From: Poriferisodalis sp965205175
GTDB lineage: Bacteria > Actinomycetota > Acidimicrobiia > Acidimicrobiales > Poriferisodalaceae
Reading direction: 5' to 3'
Assembly (NCBI RefSeq): GCF_965205175.1
Contig: NZ_OZ242038.1
Span: 310,001 to 374,000 of the forward strand
Length of the DNA: 64,000 nucleotides
Below are positions 51,230 to 58,783 of this stretch, piece after piece. The stretch's first letter is position 1, and each line of letters begins with the position of its first letter. Made by a program: the position numbers and the translations under genes. The notes beneath the pieces were generated by a model. The model had not been told where the DNA came from, made no database searches, and saw only the letters and a list, made by a program, of their open reading frames with translations.

Positions 51230-51238
51230 CCGCCCGCT

Positions 51239-51286
51239 GGACCCAGTAGCGAATGGGCCCAGTCGCGAATGGGTTCAGTCGCGAAT
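51239..51286. repeat. three 16-bp tandem repeats over the ABC ATPase stop
   Basis: On the minus strand the units ATTCGCGACTGAACCC (51271-51286, holding the stop), ATTCGCGACTGGGCCC (51255-51270) and ATTCGCTACTGGGTCC (51239-51254) follow one another. The last codons of the gene and its stop have been duplicated downstream. Confidence 0.85.
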
Positions 51287-52435
51287 GGCGACTTCGGTGT
51301 GGGGATCGAAGAAGTGCAGACCGTCCATGTCCACCACCAGCTCGACGTCGGCGCCGGGCCGAGCGGTGCTGCGGGGATGCACTCGGGCGATGACCATGCG
51401 GTCCTCGATGCCCTCCAGCGCGTCGGGGTCCCCGGCCTCGACGGAGTGTGCATCCAGCGGGAAGTGCAAGAGCAGGTCCGAACCCAGCGCTTCGGTCAGC
51501 GACACCGTGGCTGCGAGGCGCGCACCCGACTCGCCATTGGCGATCGCGGCATCCTCGAACGCCTCCGGTCGGATGCCGACCACGACATCGGCACCGTCGT
51601 AGCCGCGCAGGCCAGGATGGGTGCTCAGCACCCGTTCGGGCAGCAGCAGCGTCTGGGTGCCCAGGTGCAGCTGCCAGCTCTGCTCGCCGCGTTCGAGCCG
51701 GGCCATTCGCAGATTCATTGCGGGCGCACCGATGAATCCGGCCACGAAGAGGTTGTCCGGCCGCTCGTACAGGTCGGTCGGGTCGTCCACTTGTTGCAGC
51801 ACACCGTCCTTGAGCACGGCGACCCGGTCTCCCATCGTCATGGCTTCGACTTGGTCGTGAGTGACGTAGATGGTGGTGGCACCGAGTCGGTGCTGCAGGG
51901 CCGTGATCTCGGCGCGCATCTGCACGCGCAGCTTGGCGTCCAAATTGGATAACGGCTCGTCCATGAGGAACACGGCCGGGTCACGCACGATGGCCCGGCC
52001 CATGGCGACGCGCTGGCGCTGGCCGCCGGAGAGCTGCGCCGGCTTGTTGCCGAGCAGCGGCTCAAGCTCCAGCAGCCGCGCGGCGGTGCGCACTCGCTCG
52101 TCGATCTCCGCTTTCGGGACACCGGCCAGCTTCAAGGGGAAGCCGATGTTGCGGGCCACGTCGAGGTGGGGGTACAGCGCGTAGCTCTGAAAGACCATGG
52201 CGATGTTGCGGTCCTTTGGCTCGACGTCGTTCATGCGCTCGCTGCCGATCAGCAGCTCCCCGTCGCTGATCTCCTCAAGTCCGGCGACCATCCGCAGCGC
52301 AGTGGACTTGCCGCAGCCTGACGGGCCCACCAGCACCAAGAACTCGCCGTCGGCGATGTCGATGTCCAGATCGGTGACTGCGACGAAGCCGTTCGGATAC
52401 TTCTTCGTCAGCCGGTCGAGGGTGACCGTTGCCAT
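51275..52435 (-). CDS. sugar ABC transporter ATPase (MsmX/UgpC/MalK family)
   Basis: A 386-residue ABC ATPase: Walker A GPSGCGKST near residue 38, Q-loop FQSYALYPH, signature LSGGQRQRV, Walker B VFLMDEPLSNLD, switch VTHDQVEAM, then the C-terminal OB/MOI-type regulatory domain (IRPEAFED). It energises sugar importers and in actinobacteria may serve several. It is the only ATPase in the sugar cluster and lies on the opposite strand from the permeases. The start at 52435 follows a GGGGG site; an extended frame reaches 52510. Confidence 0.95.
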   Translation of the reverse strand: MATVTLDRLTKKYPNGFVAVTDLDIDIADGEFLVLVGPSGCGKSTALRMVAGLEEISDGELLIGSERMNDVEPKDRNIAMVFQSYALYPHLDVARNIGFPLKLAGVPKAEIDERVRTAARLLELEPLLGNKPAQLSGGQRQRVAMGRAIVRDPAVFLMDEPLSNLDAKLRVQMRAEITALQHRLGATTIYVTHDQVEAMTMGDRVAVLKDGVLQQVDDPTDLYERPDNLFVAGFIGAPAMNLRMARLERGEQSWQLHLGTQTLLLPERVLSTHPGLRGYDGADVVVGIRPEAFEDAAIANGESGARLAATVSLTEALGSDLLLHFPLDAHSVEAGDPDALEGIEDRMVIARVHPRSTARPGADVELVVDMDGLHFFDPHTEVAIRD

Positions 52436-52622
52436 GTGACCCCCTGCCGGGTTCGTGACTGCCGGGTGTGTGGATGCTGGGCTCGTGGCACCAGCGATAC
52501 AACGCTGCATGACATTACTCGCCGCCGCTGCACTCGGCGCGGCTGCGCGCCCGCCGGCTGGCCGTGCGGTGCTGCACAGCGGCGGTGCCGTGTGCGGCTG
52601 AGGTCGTGGCAGAATCCGTTGC

Positions 52623-53384
52623 GTGAATGCCCGCGACCTCGCCGGCGTGCCGGCTGAGCCATTCGAGGCCGATGCTGGAGCGGAGCGCCGCCGCTTGTTG
52701 GCGGACCTCGCGCGTGCCTACCGCCTGTTCGGCACGCTGCGTTGGGGGGAGCTGGGCGACGGGCACATCACTTGCCGCGACCCGCTGCGGCCCGACCACA
52801 TGTGGCTGCTGCGCTACGGGGTCAGCTTCGAGCGCGCCACCGTGGACGACTTGGTGCTGGTGGCGCCTGATGGCAACGCTGCCGACCGCGACGGGCGGCC
52901 CGCGCCGATCAATGCCAGCGCCTTCTACATCCACCACCCGCTCCACGAAGCTCGACCAGACATCGGTGCGGCCGCCCATACTCACACCCAGTGGGGCACG
53001 CCGTTCTCGGCAGAGCGGCGGATGATCGAGCCGATCAATCAGGAGGCCACCTGCTTCTTCGAGGACCATGTGCTCTTCGACGACGAGGAAGTGCAGATCC
53101 TCTCCACGGACGGCGGCAAGCGCATCGCTACGGCGCTCGGCGACTGCCGAGCCGCCGTCTTGGCCAACCACGGTCTGCTGACCGTCGGGGCGAGCCCGGC
53201 CGATGCGGTGGGCTGGTTCGTGCTCGCCGAGCGCGTTGCTGAGGTGCAGATGAAGGCACCGGCGGCCGTCCCGATCTCTGCGCCGGCCGCGCGTATCGCC
53301 CGCGACGATCTGACCCGCGGCGACTTCGGCTGGAACCTGTTCGGGTGGGCGACGCGCCGCCACCTGTCCTGCGAACTCGACTGA
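52623..53384 (+). CDS. class II aldolase/adducin-family protein
   Basis: A 253-residue zinc-dependent class II aldolase-fold protein (fuculose-phosphate aldolase / ribulose-phosphate epimerase family). Seen: GELGDGHITCRDP, the zinc-ligand pair AHTHT near residue 120, and the third His in LANHGLLTVG near 185. Members cleave sugar phosphates or act as epimerases; some lack aldolase activity. The GTG start at 52623 fits the N-terminal length. It is followed by glycerol-3-phosphate dehydrogenase after 52 nt. Confidence 0.9.
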   Translation: MNARDLAGVPAEPFEADAGAERRRLLADLARAYRLFGTLRWGELGDGHITCRDPLRPDHMWLLRYGVSFERATVDDLVLVAPDGNAADRDGRPAPINASAFYIHHPLHEARPDIGAAAHTHTQWGTPFSAERRMIEPINQEATCFFEDHVLFDDEEVQILSTDGGKRIATALGDCRAAVLANHGLLTVGASPADAVGWFVLAERVAEVQMKAPAAVPISAPAARIARDDLTRGDFGWNLFGWATRRHLSCELD

Positions 53385-53436
53385 GCACGTCGAGCCGATC
53401 GCATCGCGCAGACGCCGATCTCGCCATGGCGAAGCC

Positions 53437-55272
53437 GTGAAACTCGCAGCAGCGAATCCCAGCACGGCGAACAACGGCCATCGTGCTGCGGCGGACAGCC
53501 GGCTGGGACCAGCCCAGCGCGCCGCTTGGCTCGACGAGCTCGACGGCGGCCGTGTCGATGTCGTGGTCATCGGCGGCGGCGCCACCGGAGCGGGCTGCGC
53601 GCTAGACCTCGCGCTGCGTGGCCACAGCGTGGCGCTGCTTGAGCAGCGCGACCTGGCGGCAGGCACGTCGAGCCGCTCGTCCAAACTCGTTCACGGCGGA
53701 CTGCGCTACCTAGCGCGTCTCGAGTTCGGCTTGGTACGGGAGTCGCTGGCCGAGCGCCGCCTGCTGCTCGGTCGGTTGGCGCCACACCTGGTGCATCCGG
53801 TGCAGTTCCTCTACCCCATTCGGCGCGGCTGGCGCGAGCGGCTGTACACCGGGCTCGGCATCGCGCTCTACAGCGCGCTGGCCGGCCGGGGACCTCACGC
53901 GCACGGCTCGCACCGCCACCTCAGCGCGCGCAACACCCGTCGTCTCGCGCCCGCCCTCGATGCCGACATGGCGCGGGGCGGCATCACCTACTGGGACGGC
54001 CAGACCGACGATGCCCGACTGGTCGTGGCGATCGCCCGCACCGCCGCTGCGCACGGCGCGCGCATCTTGACCTCGGCCTGCGTGCGAGAACTGCTCGTCG
54101 CCGATGGTGCCGTGCGAGGCGTCATCGCGCACTGCGCCGAGACCGGTCGCTGCTTTGAGGTTCACGCCGATGCCGTGGTCAACGCCACAGGGGTATGGAC
54201 GAGCCAGATCGAGCAGCTGGCCGACACGCCGGCTTCCAGCACGCAGCCGTCTCGCACACGCCTCCGGGCGTCGAAAGGGATTCACCTGCTGGTGCCGCGG
54301 GATCGCATCGACCTGCAGTGCGGACTGATCGTGGCCATGCCGCCCAGCGTGCTCTTCGTGGTGCCTTGGGGCGAGCGCTGGATCATCGGCACTACCGACA
54401 CCGACTGGGATCTCGACTACGCCCACCCAGCCGCGAGCCGGGCCGACATCGACCTGCTGCTCGAACGCCTCAACAGCGTGCTGGCAAACCCGCTCAGCCA
54501 CCAAGACATCTGCGGCGTCTATGCCGGTCTGCGCCCGCTGCTGGCCGGGGATGCCCCGGAGTCAGCCAAGCTGAGCCGCGAGCACACCGTCGCGCGGGTG
54601 GCGCCAGGGCTGGTCTCGGTGGCGGGCGGCAAGTACACGACGTACCGGGTCATGGCAGCAGACGCCGTCGAGGTTGCACTCGACGAGGTGACCGCTGCCC
54701 GAGGCGACGCTGCGCCGCGACGAACCCCACGGTGGCGGCGCCGCGGCGCTGCGGCCCGTCGATCCCCCACGTTGGTCACGCCGCTCGTCGGCGCACACGG
54801 CTACGAGGAGCTGCGTCGACGTCACGACGAACTGGGTGCCCATATGGGCATGAGCCGCGCCACGGCTGCGCACCTATTGGACCGCCACGGCGACCAAGTG
54901 CACGATGTGCTCGGTCTGATTGCCGCCCAACCCGATCTGGGCGAGCCGCTGACACCCGAGCTGGCCTACCTGCGGGCCGAGGTGGTCCACGCTGTGCGAG
55001 CCGAGGGCGCCTTGCACCTCGACGACGTGCTCGCCCGGCGCACTCGGCTGTCTGTCGAGTCCTGGAACCGTGGCATCGACGCAGCCGTAGACGCCGCGGA
55101 GCTGATGGGTGCAGAACTCGGCTGGTCACCCGAGACTGTCGAGCGCGAGGTCTCGCACTATCGGGCGCGAGTTGCGGCCGAGCGAGACAGTCAGACTCGG
55201 CACGATGATCAAACCGCCGATGCTGCCCGCCTCGGCGCGCCCGACGTCCGCTGCCGAACCATCCGCTGCTGA
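53437..55272 (+). CDS. glpD: FAD-dependent glycerol-3-phosphate dehydrogenase
   Basis: A 611-residue respiratory glycerol-3-phosphate dehydrogenase: VVIGGGATGAGCALDLALRG (FAD site, Gly46-Gly53), RSSKLVHGGLRYL near 90 (family signature), PWGERWIIGTTDTDWD in the middle and the helical C-terminal DAO_C domain. It oxidises glycerol-3-phosphate to dihydroxyacetone phosphate and feeds electrons to the quinone pool at the membrane. The last 15 bp before the stop are part of a threefold repeat. The GTG start leaves about 35 residues before the core. Confidence 0.93.
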   Translation: MKLAAANPSTANNGHRAAADSRLGPAQRAAWLDELDGGRVDVVVIGGGATGAGCALDLALRGHSVALLEQRDLAAGTSSRSSKLVHGGLRYLARLEFGLVRESLAERRLLLGRLAPHLVHPVQFLYPIRRGWRERLYTGLGIALYSALAGRGPHAHGSHRHLSARNTRRLAPALDADMARGGITYWDGQTDDARLVVAIARTAAAHGARILTSACVRELLVADGAVRGVIAHCAETGRCFEVHADAVVNATGVWTSQIEQLADTPASSTQPSRTRLRASKGIHLLVPRDRIDLQCGLIVAMPPSVLFVVPWGERWIIGTTDTDWDLDYAHPAASRADIDLLLERLNSVLANPLSHQDICGVYAGLRPLLAGDAPESAKLSREHTVARVAPGLVSVAGGKYTTYRVMAADAVEVALDEVTAARGDAAPRRTPRWRRRGAAARRSPTLVTPLVGAHGYEELRRRHDELGAHMGMSRATAAHLLDRHGDQVHDVLGLIAAQPDLGEPLTPELAYLRAEVVHAVRAEGALHLDDVLARRTRLSVESWNRGIDAAVDAAELMGAELGWSPETVEREVSHYRARVAAERDSQTRHDDQTADAARLGAPDVRCRTIRC

Positions 55273-55287
55273 GCCATCCGTTGCTGG
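55243..55287. repeat. three 15-bp tandem repeats spanning the glpD stop
   Basis: Units 55243-55257, 55258-55272 (ending in the TGA) and 55273-55287. Each has a tccgctgc or tccgttgc core. The last copy abuts the GGGAGG ribosome site of the next gene. Confidence 0.8.
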
Positions 55288-55300
55288 GAGGTACAACACC

Positions 55301-56296
55301 ATGGCCTACACCGCCCCGACCGATGCGTTCCGGTTCGCTGAGTATCGCCGCGCAGCCGAAGGCCGCCGCGTCCTCATCACCGGGGCCGGCAAGGACGGCG
55401 GCATCGGCCAGGCGTTCGCGCTCAGCGCCGGTCTGAACGGCGCCGCGTCGGTCGGCGTGCATTTTCATCGCAGCTACGAGGACGGCTTCGATTTGGTCGA
55501 CCGCCTCCGCGACGAGGGCGTACATGCCTTTCCGGTGCAGGCGGATGTGACGAACCTGCGAGACCTCTGGGCGATTCGCAGCTACGTGATGGACCAGATG
55601 GGCGGGCTGCCGCCGGACTTGGTGATCTGCAACTCCGGCCTCACCGAGTCCGGCTACAACTTGGGACGGACGCTGCGGCCAGTCGAGGGCGAGTCCACAT
55701 CGCTGCGGCGGGCTCGGGTGCGTCAGCACTTCATCGACAACCTGGAACAGTCGCGGCTGGTGCTGGACACCAAGGTCGACGGCTTTCTGGCGTCGACGCA
55801 TCTGTGGGCGGGCGAGGCGGTCTACGCCGGGACGCCAGCGCAGATTGTCTACGTGTCGTCCCGTCAAGCGGTTGACCCGGGCCCAGCCGTGCCCGGCTAC
55901 GCGCTCAGCAACTGGGCAGTGCTGCAGCTGCCCAAGGTGCTGAAGGTGAACTTGGGCCGCAGCGCCGATCTGGTCAGCTGCTTCACGCTGCTGCTTCCCT
56001 TCGTGCGAACCGGCATGACCAACGAATACGCCGGCAATGAGCGGGTGTTCGGCCGCTGGCAGCCGCGAATGCTGGAGCCGTATGAGATGGCCAAAGCGTT
56101 CATGGCGCTGCTGGCCCGACCGACCGAAGAGACCGACGGTGCCATGTACGAGCTGACGGTGTACGCCGCATCCGACGCCGACCAGAGCGATCCGGCAACG
56201 TCGAGTGCCGTCGAGCTGTTCTGGAATCGATTGACACTCAGTCTCGACCAGCAACCAGTCCACTGGAGCCAAGCCAACCCTCTGCACTTCACCTGA
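55301..56296 (+). CDS. short-chain dehydrogenase/reductase-like protein lacking the YxxxK lysine
   Basis: A 331-residue Rossmann-fold SDR: TGAGKDGGIGQAFA near residue 27, VICNSGL (the NNAG position), VSSRQ and PGYALSNW. The catalytic Tyr is followed by ALSN rather than xxxK, so the usual Lys is missing. That points to a changed mechanism, a binding role, or a member of a fatty-acid-synthase-type ketoreductase branch. A GGGAGG site precedes the ATG, 28 nt after the glpD stop, so co-transcription is likely. Confidence 0.8.
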   Translation: MAYTAPTDAFRFAEYRRAAEGRRVLITGAGKDGGIGQAFALSAGLNGAASVGVHFHRSYEDGFDLVDRLRDEGVHAFPVQADVTNLRDLWAIRSYVMDQMGGLPPDLVICNSGLTESGYNLGRTLRPVEGESTSLRRARVRQHFIDNLEQSRLVLDTKVDGFLASTHLWAGEAVYAGTPAQIVYVSSRQAVDPGPAVPGYALSNWAVLQLPKVLKVNLGRSADLVSCFTLLLPFVRTGMTNEYAGNERVFGRWQPRMLEPYEMAKAFMALLARPTEETDGAMYELTVYAASDADQSDPATSSAVELFWNRLTLSLDQQPVHWSQANPLHFT

Positions 56297-56553
56297 CCTC
56301 ACCATCAACTCGGCTGCACACTTGTGGCACAGACGAACAATGCGGTCTTGGGTGCGAGATGTCAGCTTGAACGATTTCTGTCGCCGGCGTTGATCCCATC
56401 GCTGCAAGCGATGAAGTCAACGAACCGGTGTGCGATGAACAACCCCGCAGCGATCGATGCCTGCAGTGCATGACACGAACGCACCGATAAAGCCGAAGCC
56501 AACGCCGAACCGCTGCAGCACAGCAGTGTTGCTGTGCTGAGACCGTCTAAGTC
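56297..56553. other. 257-nt intergenic region between convergent genes
   Basis: No gene is seen. It ends with the paired hairpins at 56516-56557. Confidence 0.5.
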
Positions 56554-56557
56554 TCAG
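56516..56557. terminator. two adjacent hairpins between convergent transcripts
   Basis: CAGCACAG (56516-56523) pairs with CTGTGCTG (56532-56539), then CTGAGAC (56537-56543) pairs with GTCTCAG (56551-56557). They lie between the plus-strand SDR and the minus-strand small-gene operon and overlap the lipoprotein stop; a two-way terminator is plausible. Confidence 0.5.
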
Positions 56558-56793
56558 CCACAGTGCCGCCGCGTCTCGGCCTCCGCGAGGATCATCGCCA
56601 CACGAGCGTCGAAAATGTCTTCGTCGGTGTGATCCTCGCCCGCAGCATGCGCCGCTTCATGAGCCTCGACACTGGTGCCGTAGGCCCGCTCGGCAGCGTT
56701 CGCGCACGCCGCCGACGGCTCAACAGCAGAACACGCCGCTATAGCCAACGCCGAAATGAGCAGCACCGCGATTGCTGACGCAGCGAGCTTCAC
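56554..56793 (-). CDS. small putative lipoprotein
   Basis: A 79-residue exported protein: MKLAASAIAVLLISALAIAAC is a typical lipoprotein signal with a lipobox ending at Cys21. The mature part is short, Ala/Glu/His-rich (SVEAHEAAHAAGEDHTDED), and unrecognised. Its ATG overlaps the stop of the two-helix membrane protein gene by 4 nt, so the two are translationally coupled. Confidence 0.65.
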   Translation of the reverse strand: MKLAASAIAVLLISALAIAACSAVEPSAACANAAERAYGTSVEAHEAAHAAGEDHTDEDIFDARVAMILAEAETRRHCG

Positions 56794-57032
56794 TCTTCGC
56801 GGTCAGCAGACGGGCGCAGCGGAAACCTGTCACGCCCCCGACGCTTCCACCACGACCACACAGCGAGGCCCAGCAGCATATATCCGGCCAACAGGACTAG
56901 GTAGAGGGAACGCGGATAGCCCAGCAGGCCGTAGGACAACATAATGGGCGCCAGCGCGCCAGCTGCGCTCAAGCTCCACATCAGCGCTTCACGTTTGCTC
57001 CTGTACGACTTCGTGTTGTACACGTACTGCAT
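56790..57032 (-). CDS. small two-helix membrane protein
   Basis: An 80-residue protein with a basic N-terminus, two hydrophobic segments (SLSAAGALAPIMLSYGLLGY and LYLVLLAGYMLLGLAVWSWW) and a basic, then acidic, tail. No family is recognised. Its ATG is 11 nt after the stop of the preceding minus-strand gene, and its stop overlaps the next start. A small immunity- or accessory-type membrane protein is one possibility. Confidence 0.6.
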   Translation of the reverse strand: MQYVYNTKSYRSKREALMWSLSAAGALAPIMLSYGLLGYPRSLYLVLLAGYMLLGLAVWSWWKRRGRDRFPLRPSADREE

Positions 57033-57042
57033 GATCAACACC

Positions 57043-57336
57043 CTACGGTCCGGGCAGGATCGCAAATGTCGCACCGCAGCCGGCCGCAGCAGGAAAGGTG
57101 CCCGCCCCCGCTGTTGCGCCGCCAACGGCCACGGCGAACGTGCCGCACAAGGTTGTAGTAGCGCCCCAGTAGAGTGCTCGCGTCCACCAGCTTGAGTGTT
57201 CGTGGGCGATGTCGACACAAACGGTTCGTGTGACGCCGGTCGGGACGTAGCCGCCGCGGTTGACGTAGGTCGTCTCCTGATAGCAGTGCTGCTGAGGGTG
57301 AGCCTCGGCGGCAGTGACGCCGAGTGCGTCGAGCAC
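57043..57336 (-). CDS. small Gly/Ala/Thr-rich hydrophobic-tail peptide
   Basis: A 97-residue product from GTG 57336. The first half has CYQETTYVNRGGYVPTGVTR and a His-rich HEHSSWW; the second half is hydrophobic and rich in Gly, Ala and Thr (LCGTFAVAVGGATAGAGTFP). No family is recognised. The layout, a small peptide with an amphipathic or hydrophobic C-terminus followed by a two-helix membrane protein and a lipoprotein, could suit a bacteriocin-like locus, but no exporter or modifying enzyme is near. Coding status is moderately supported by spacing only. Confidence 0.4.
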   Translation of the reverse strand: MLDALGVTAAEAHPQQHCYQETTYVNRGGYVPTGVTRTVCVDIAHEHSSWWTRALYWGATTTLCGTFAVAVGGATAGAGTFPAAAGCGATFAILPGP

Positions 57337-57542
57337 GCCGTTGCCGCCGGGCGAGCGCTCGCCGTGCGTCCCGTGGACGTGTCACGGCCCAGCGCCCCAA
57401 GCCGATGTCGACAAACGGCACTCAATGGTGTCGAATTTATGCATTGCTCGGAATCAAATGTCGGCAGTCGGGCTGTGTGGCCGAGCATGTGGCGCGCTAG
57501 CCAAGCGATAGGGCGTTCATCGAGTTCACGATGCACACTACA

Positions 57543-57561
57543 TGTAGTTAGGCATACCTTA
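57543..57561 (+). promoter_or_regulatory. DtxR/IdeR-type iron box
   Basis: TGTAGTTAGGCATACCTTA agrees at 13 of 19 positions with the IdeR/DtxR consensus and keeps the TTAGGC and ACCT halves. It ends 34 nt before the iron-binding-protein start, fit to repress it when iron is plentiful. Confidence 0.6.
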
Positions 57562-57595
57562 CATTTAGGAACCAGGACCGCTAGAGTCACGCCCC

Positions 57596-58723
57596 ATGAC
57601 GACACCACCCCTCCACCTGTTGGCCCCGCTGCGCGGCGTTCGGCGCCGAACACGCTCAGCCCAGACGATCACAGCGCTCATCGCGGCAGTCGCGCTGCTC
57701 GCGTCGGCGTGCAGCACCAGCTCAGCACGCACCCTCGACGGCACTGCGGCAGCAATCTACGGCGGCGAATGCACCACGGAGAACAACGGCGCCATCGCCG
57801 TCTATTCGGGCCGAACCGAGAATCTCATCGCGCCGGTCCTCGACGCCTTCACCTGCGAGACCGGCATCGACGTCACGGTGCGCTGGGGCGATTCGACCGA
57901 ACTGGCGCTGTTGCTGGCCGAGGAAGGCGACCGAACTGCGGCCGACGTGTACCTGTCCCGCTCTCCAGGTCCGGTGGGTTTCCTCGAGAACCAGGGTCTG
58001 CTCGGCACGATCGACGCTGACGTGCTGGGCTTGGTCGAAGCTCAGCATCGCTCGGCATCTGGCACTTGGGTCGGATTCTCAGGGCGCAAGCGGGTGCTCG
58101 TGTACAACATCGACAACGTCGAACCCGATGAGCTGCCCCGATCAGTGTTCGACCTCACCGACGAGCGGTACCGCGGCAAGGTGGCGATTCCGGCGACGAA
58201 CGGTTCGTTCGTCGACTGGTTCACCGTGCTCGCAGACCAGTACGGATCCGACATCGCAGCGCAATGGCTGTCTGACATGGTCGCGAACGGCGCCCGCTAC
58301 TACCCCAACAATCGATCCATCGTGGAAGCGGCCGGCCGCGGCGAGATCGAGATGGGACTCGTGAACCACTACTACCAACACCAAGAAGCTGCTGCGGCAG
58401 GCGACGGCCACCGAGCGGCGAACTGGGATCTGGCCGACGACGACATCGGCGGCCTGCTCATCATCACCGCCGCCGCCTTGACGGCCTCCAGCGACAAGAC
58501 CGCCGAGGCTTCCCAGCTGCTGGCCTACCTGCTCAGCGAGCCGGTCCAGCGCTACTTCACCGAGGAGACCTTCGAGTATCCGCTGGCAGCGGGAGTCCAG
58601 CCCGCAGACGTCCTGCCACCGCTGACCGCGCGTGCAGTCGGCAGCGTGGACTTCGACGCCTTGGGCGACGGGTTCGCCGAAACCACCGCCATCATCGAGG
58701 CGAGCGGCATCCTCAACCAGTGA
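57596..58723 (+). CDS. iron(III) ABC transporter substrate-binding lipoprotein (FbpA-like)
   Basis: A 375-residue lipoprotein with a signal ending in lipobox LLASAC (Cys39) and a ferric-binding-protein fold: AIAVYSGRTENLIAPVLDAF, the metal/anion-related RWGDSTELALLLAEEGDR, DVYLSRSPGPVGFL, GKVAIPATNGSFVDW and the late NHYYQHQEAA. In FbpA-type proteins two adjacent Tyr late in the chain bind iron; NHYYQH supplies such a pair. It collects Fe(3+) outside the membrane. An iron box lies upstream, and the permease begins 60 nt downstream. Confidence 0.92.
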   Translation: MTTPPLHLLAPLRGVRRRTRSAQTITALIAAVALLASACSTSSARTLDGTAAAIYGGECTTENNGAIAVYSGRTENLIAPVLDAFTCETGIDVTVRWGDSTELALLLAEEGDRTAADVYLSRSPGPVGFLENQGLLGTIDADVLGLVEAQHRSASGTWVGFSGRKRVLVYNIDNVEPDELPRSVFDLTDERYRGKVAIPATNGSFVDWFTVLADQYGSDIAAQWLSDMVANGARYYPNNRSIVEAAGRGEIEMGLVNHYYQHQEAAAAGDGHRAANWDLADDDIGGLLIITAAALTASSDKTAEASQLLAYLLSEPVQRYFTEETFEYPLAAGVQPADVLPPLTARAVGSVDFDALGDGFAETTAIIEASGILNQ

Positions 58724-58783
58724 GCCCATGCACGCTGAGCACCTGCCGGTGAGCGGCGCCGCGCCGACGGCGGGTGCAGTCGC

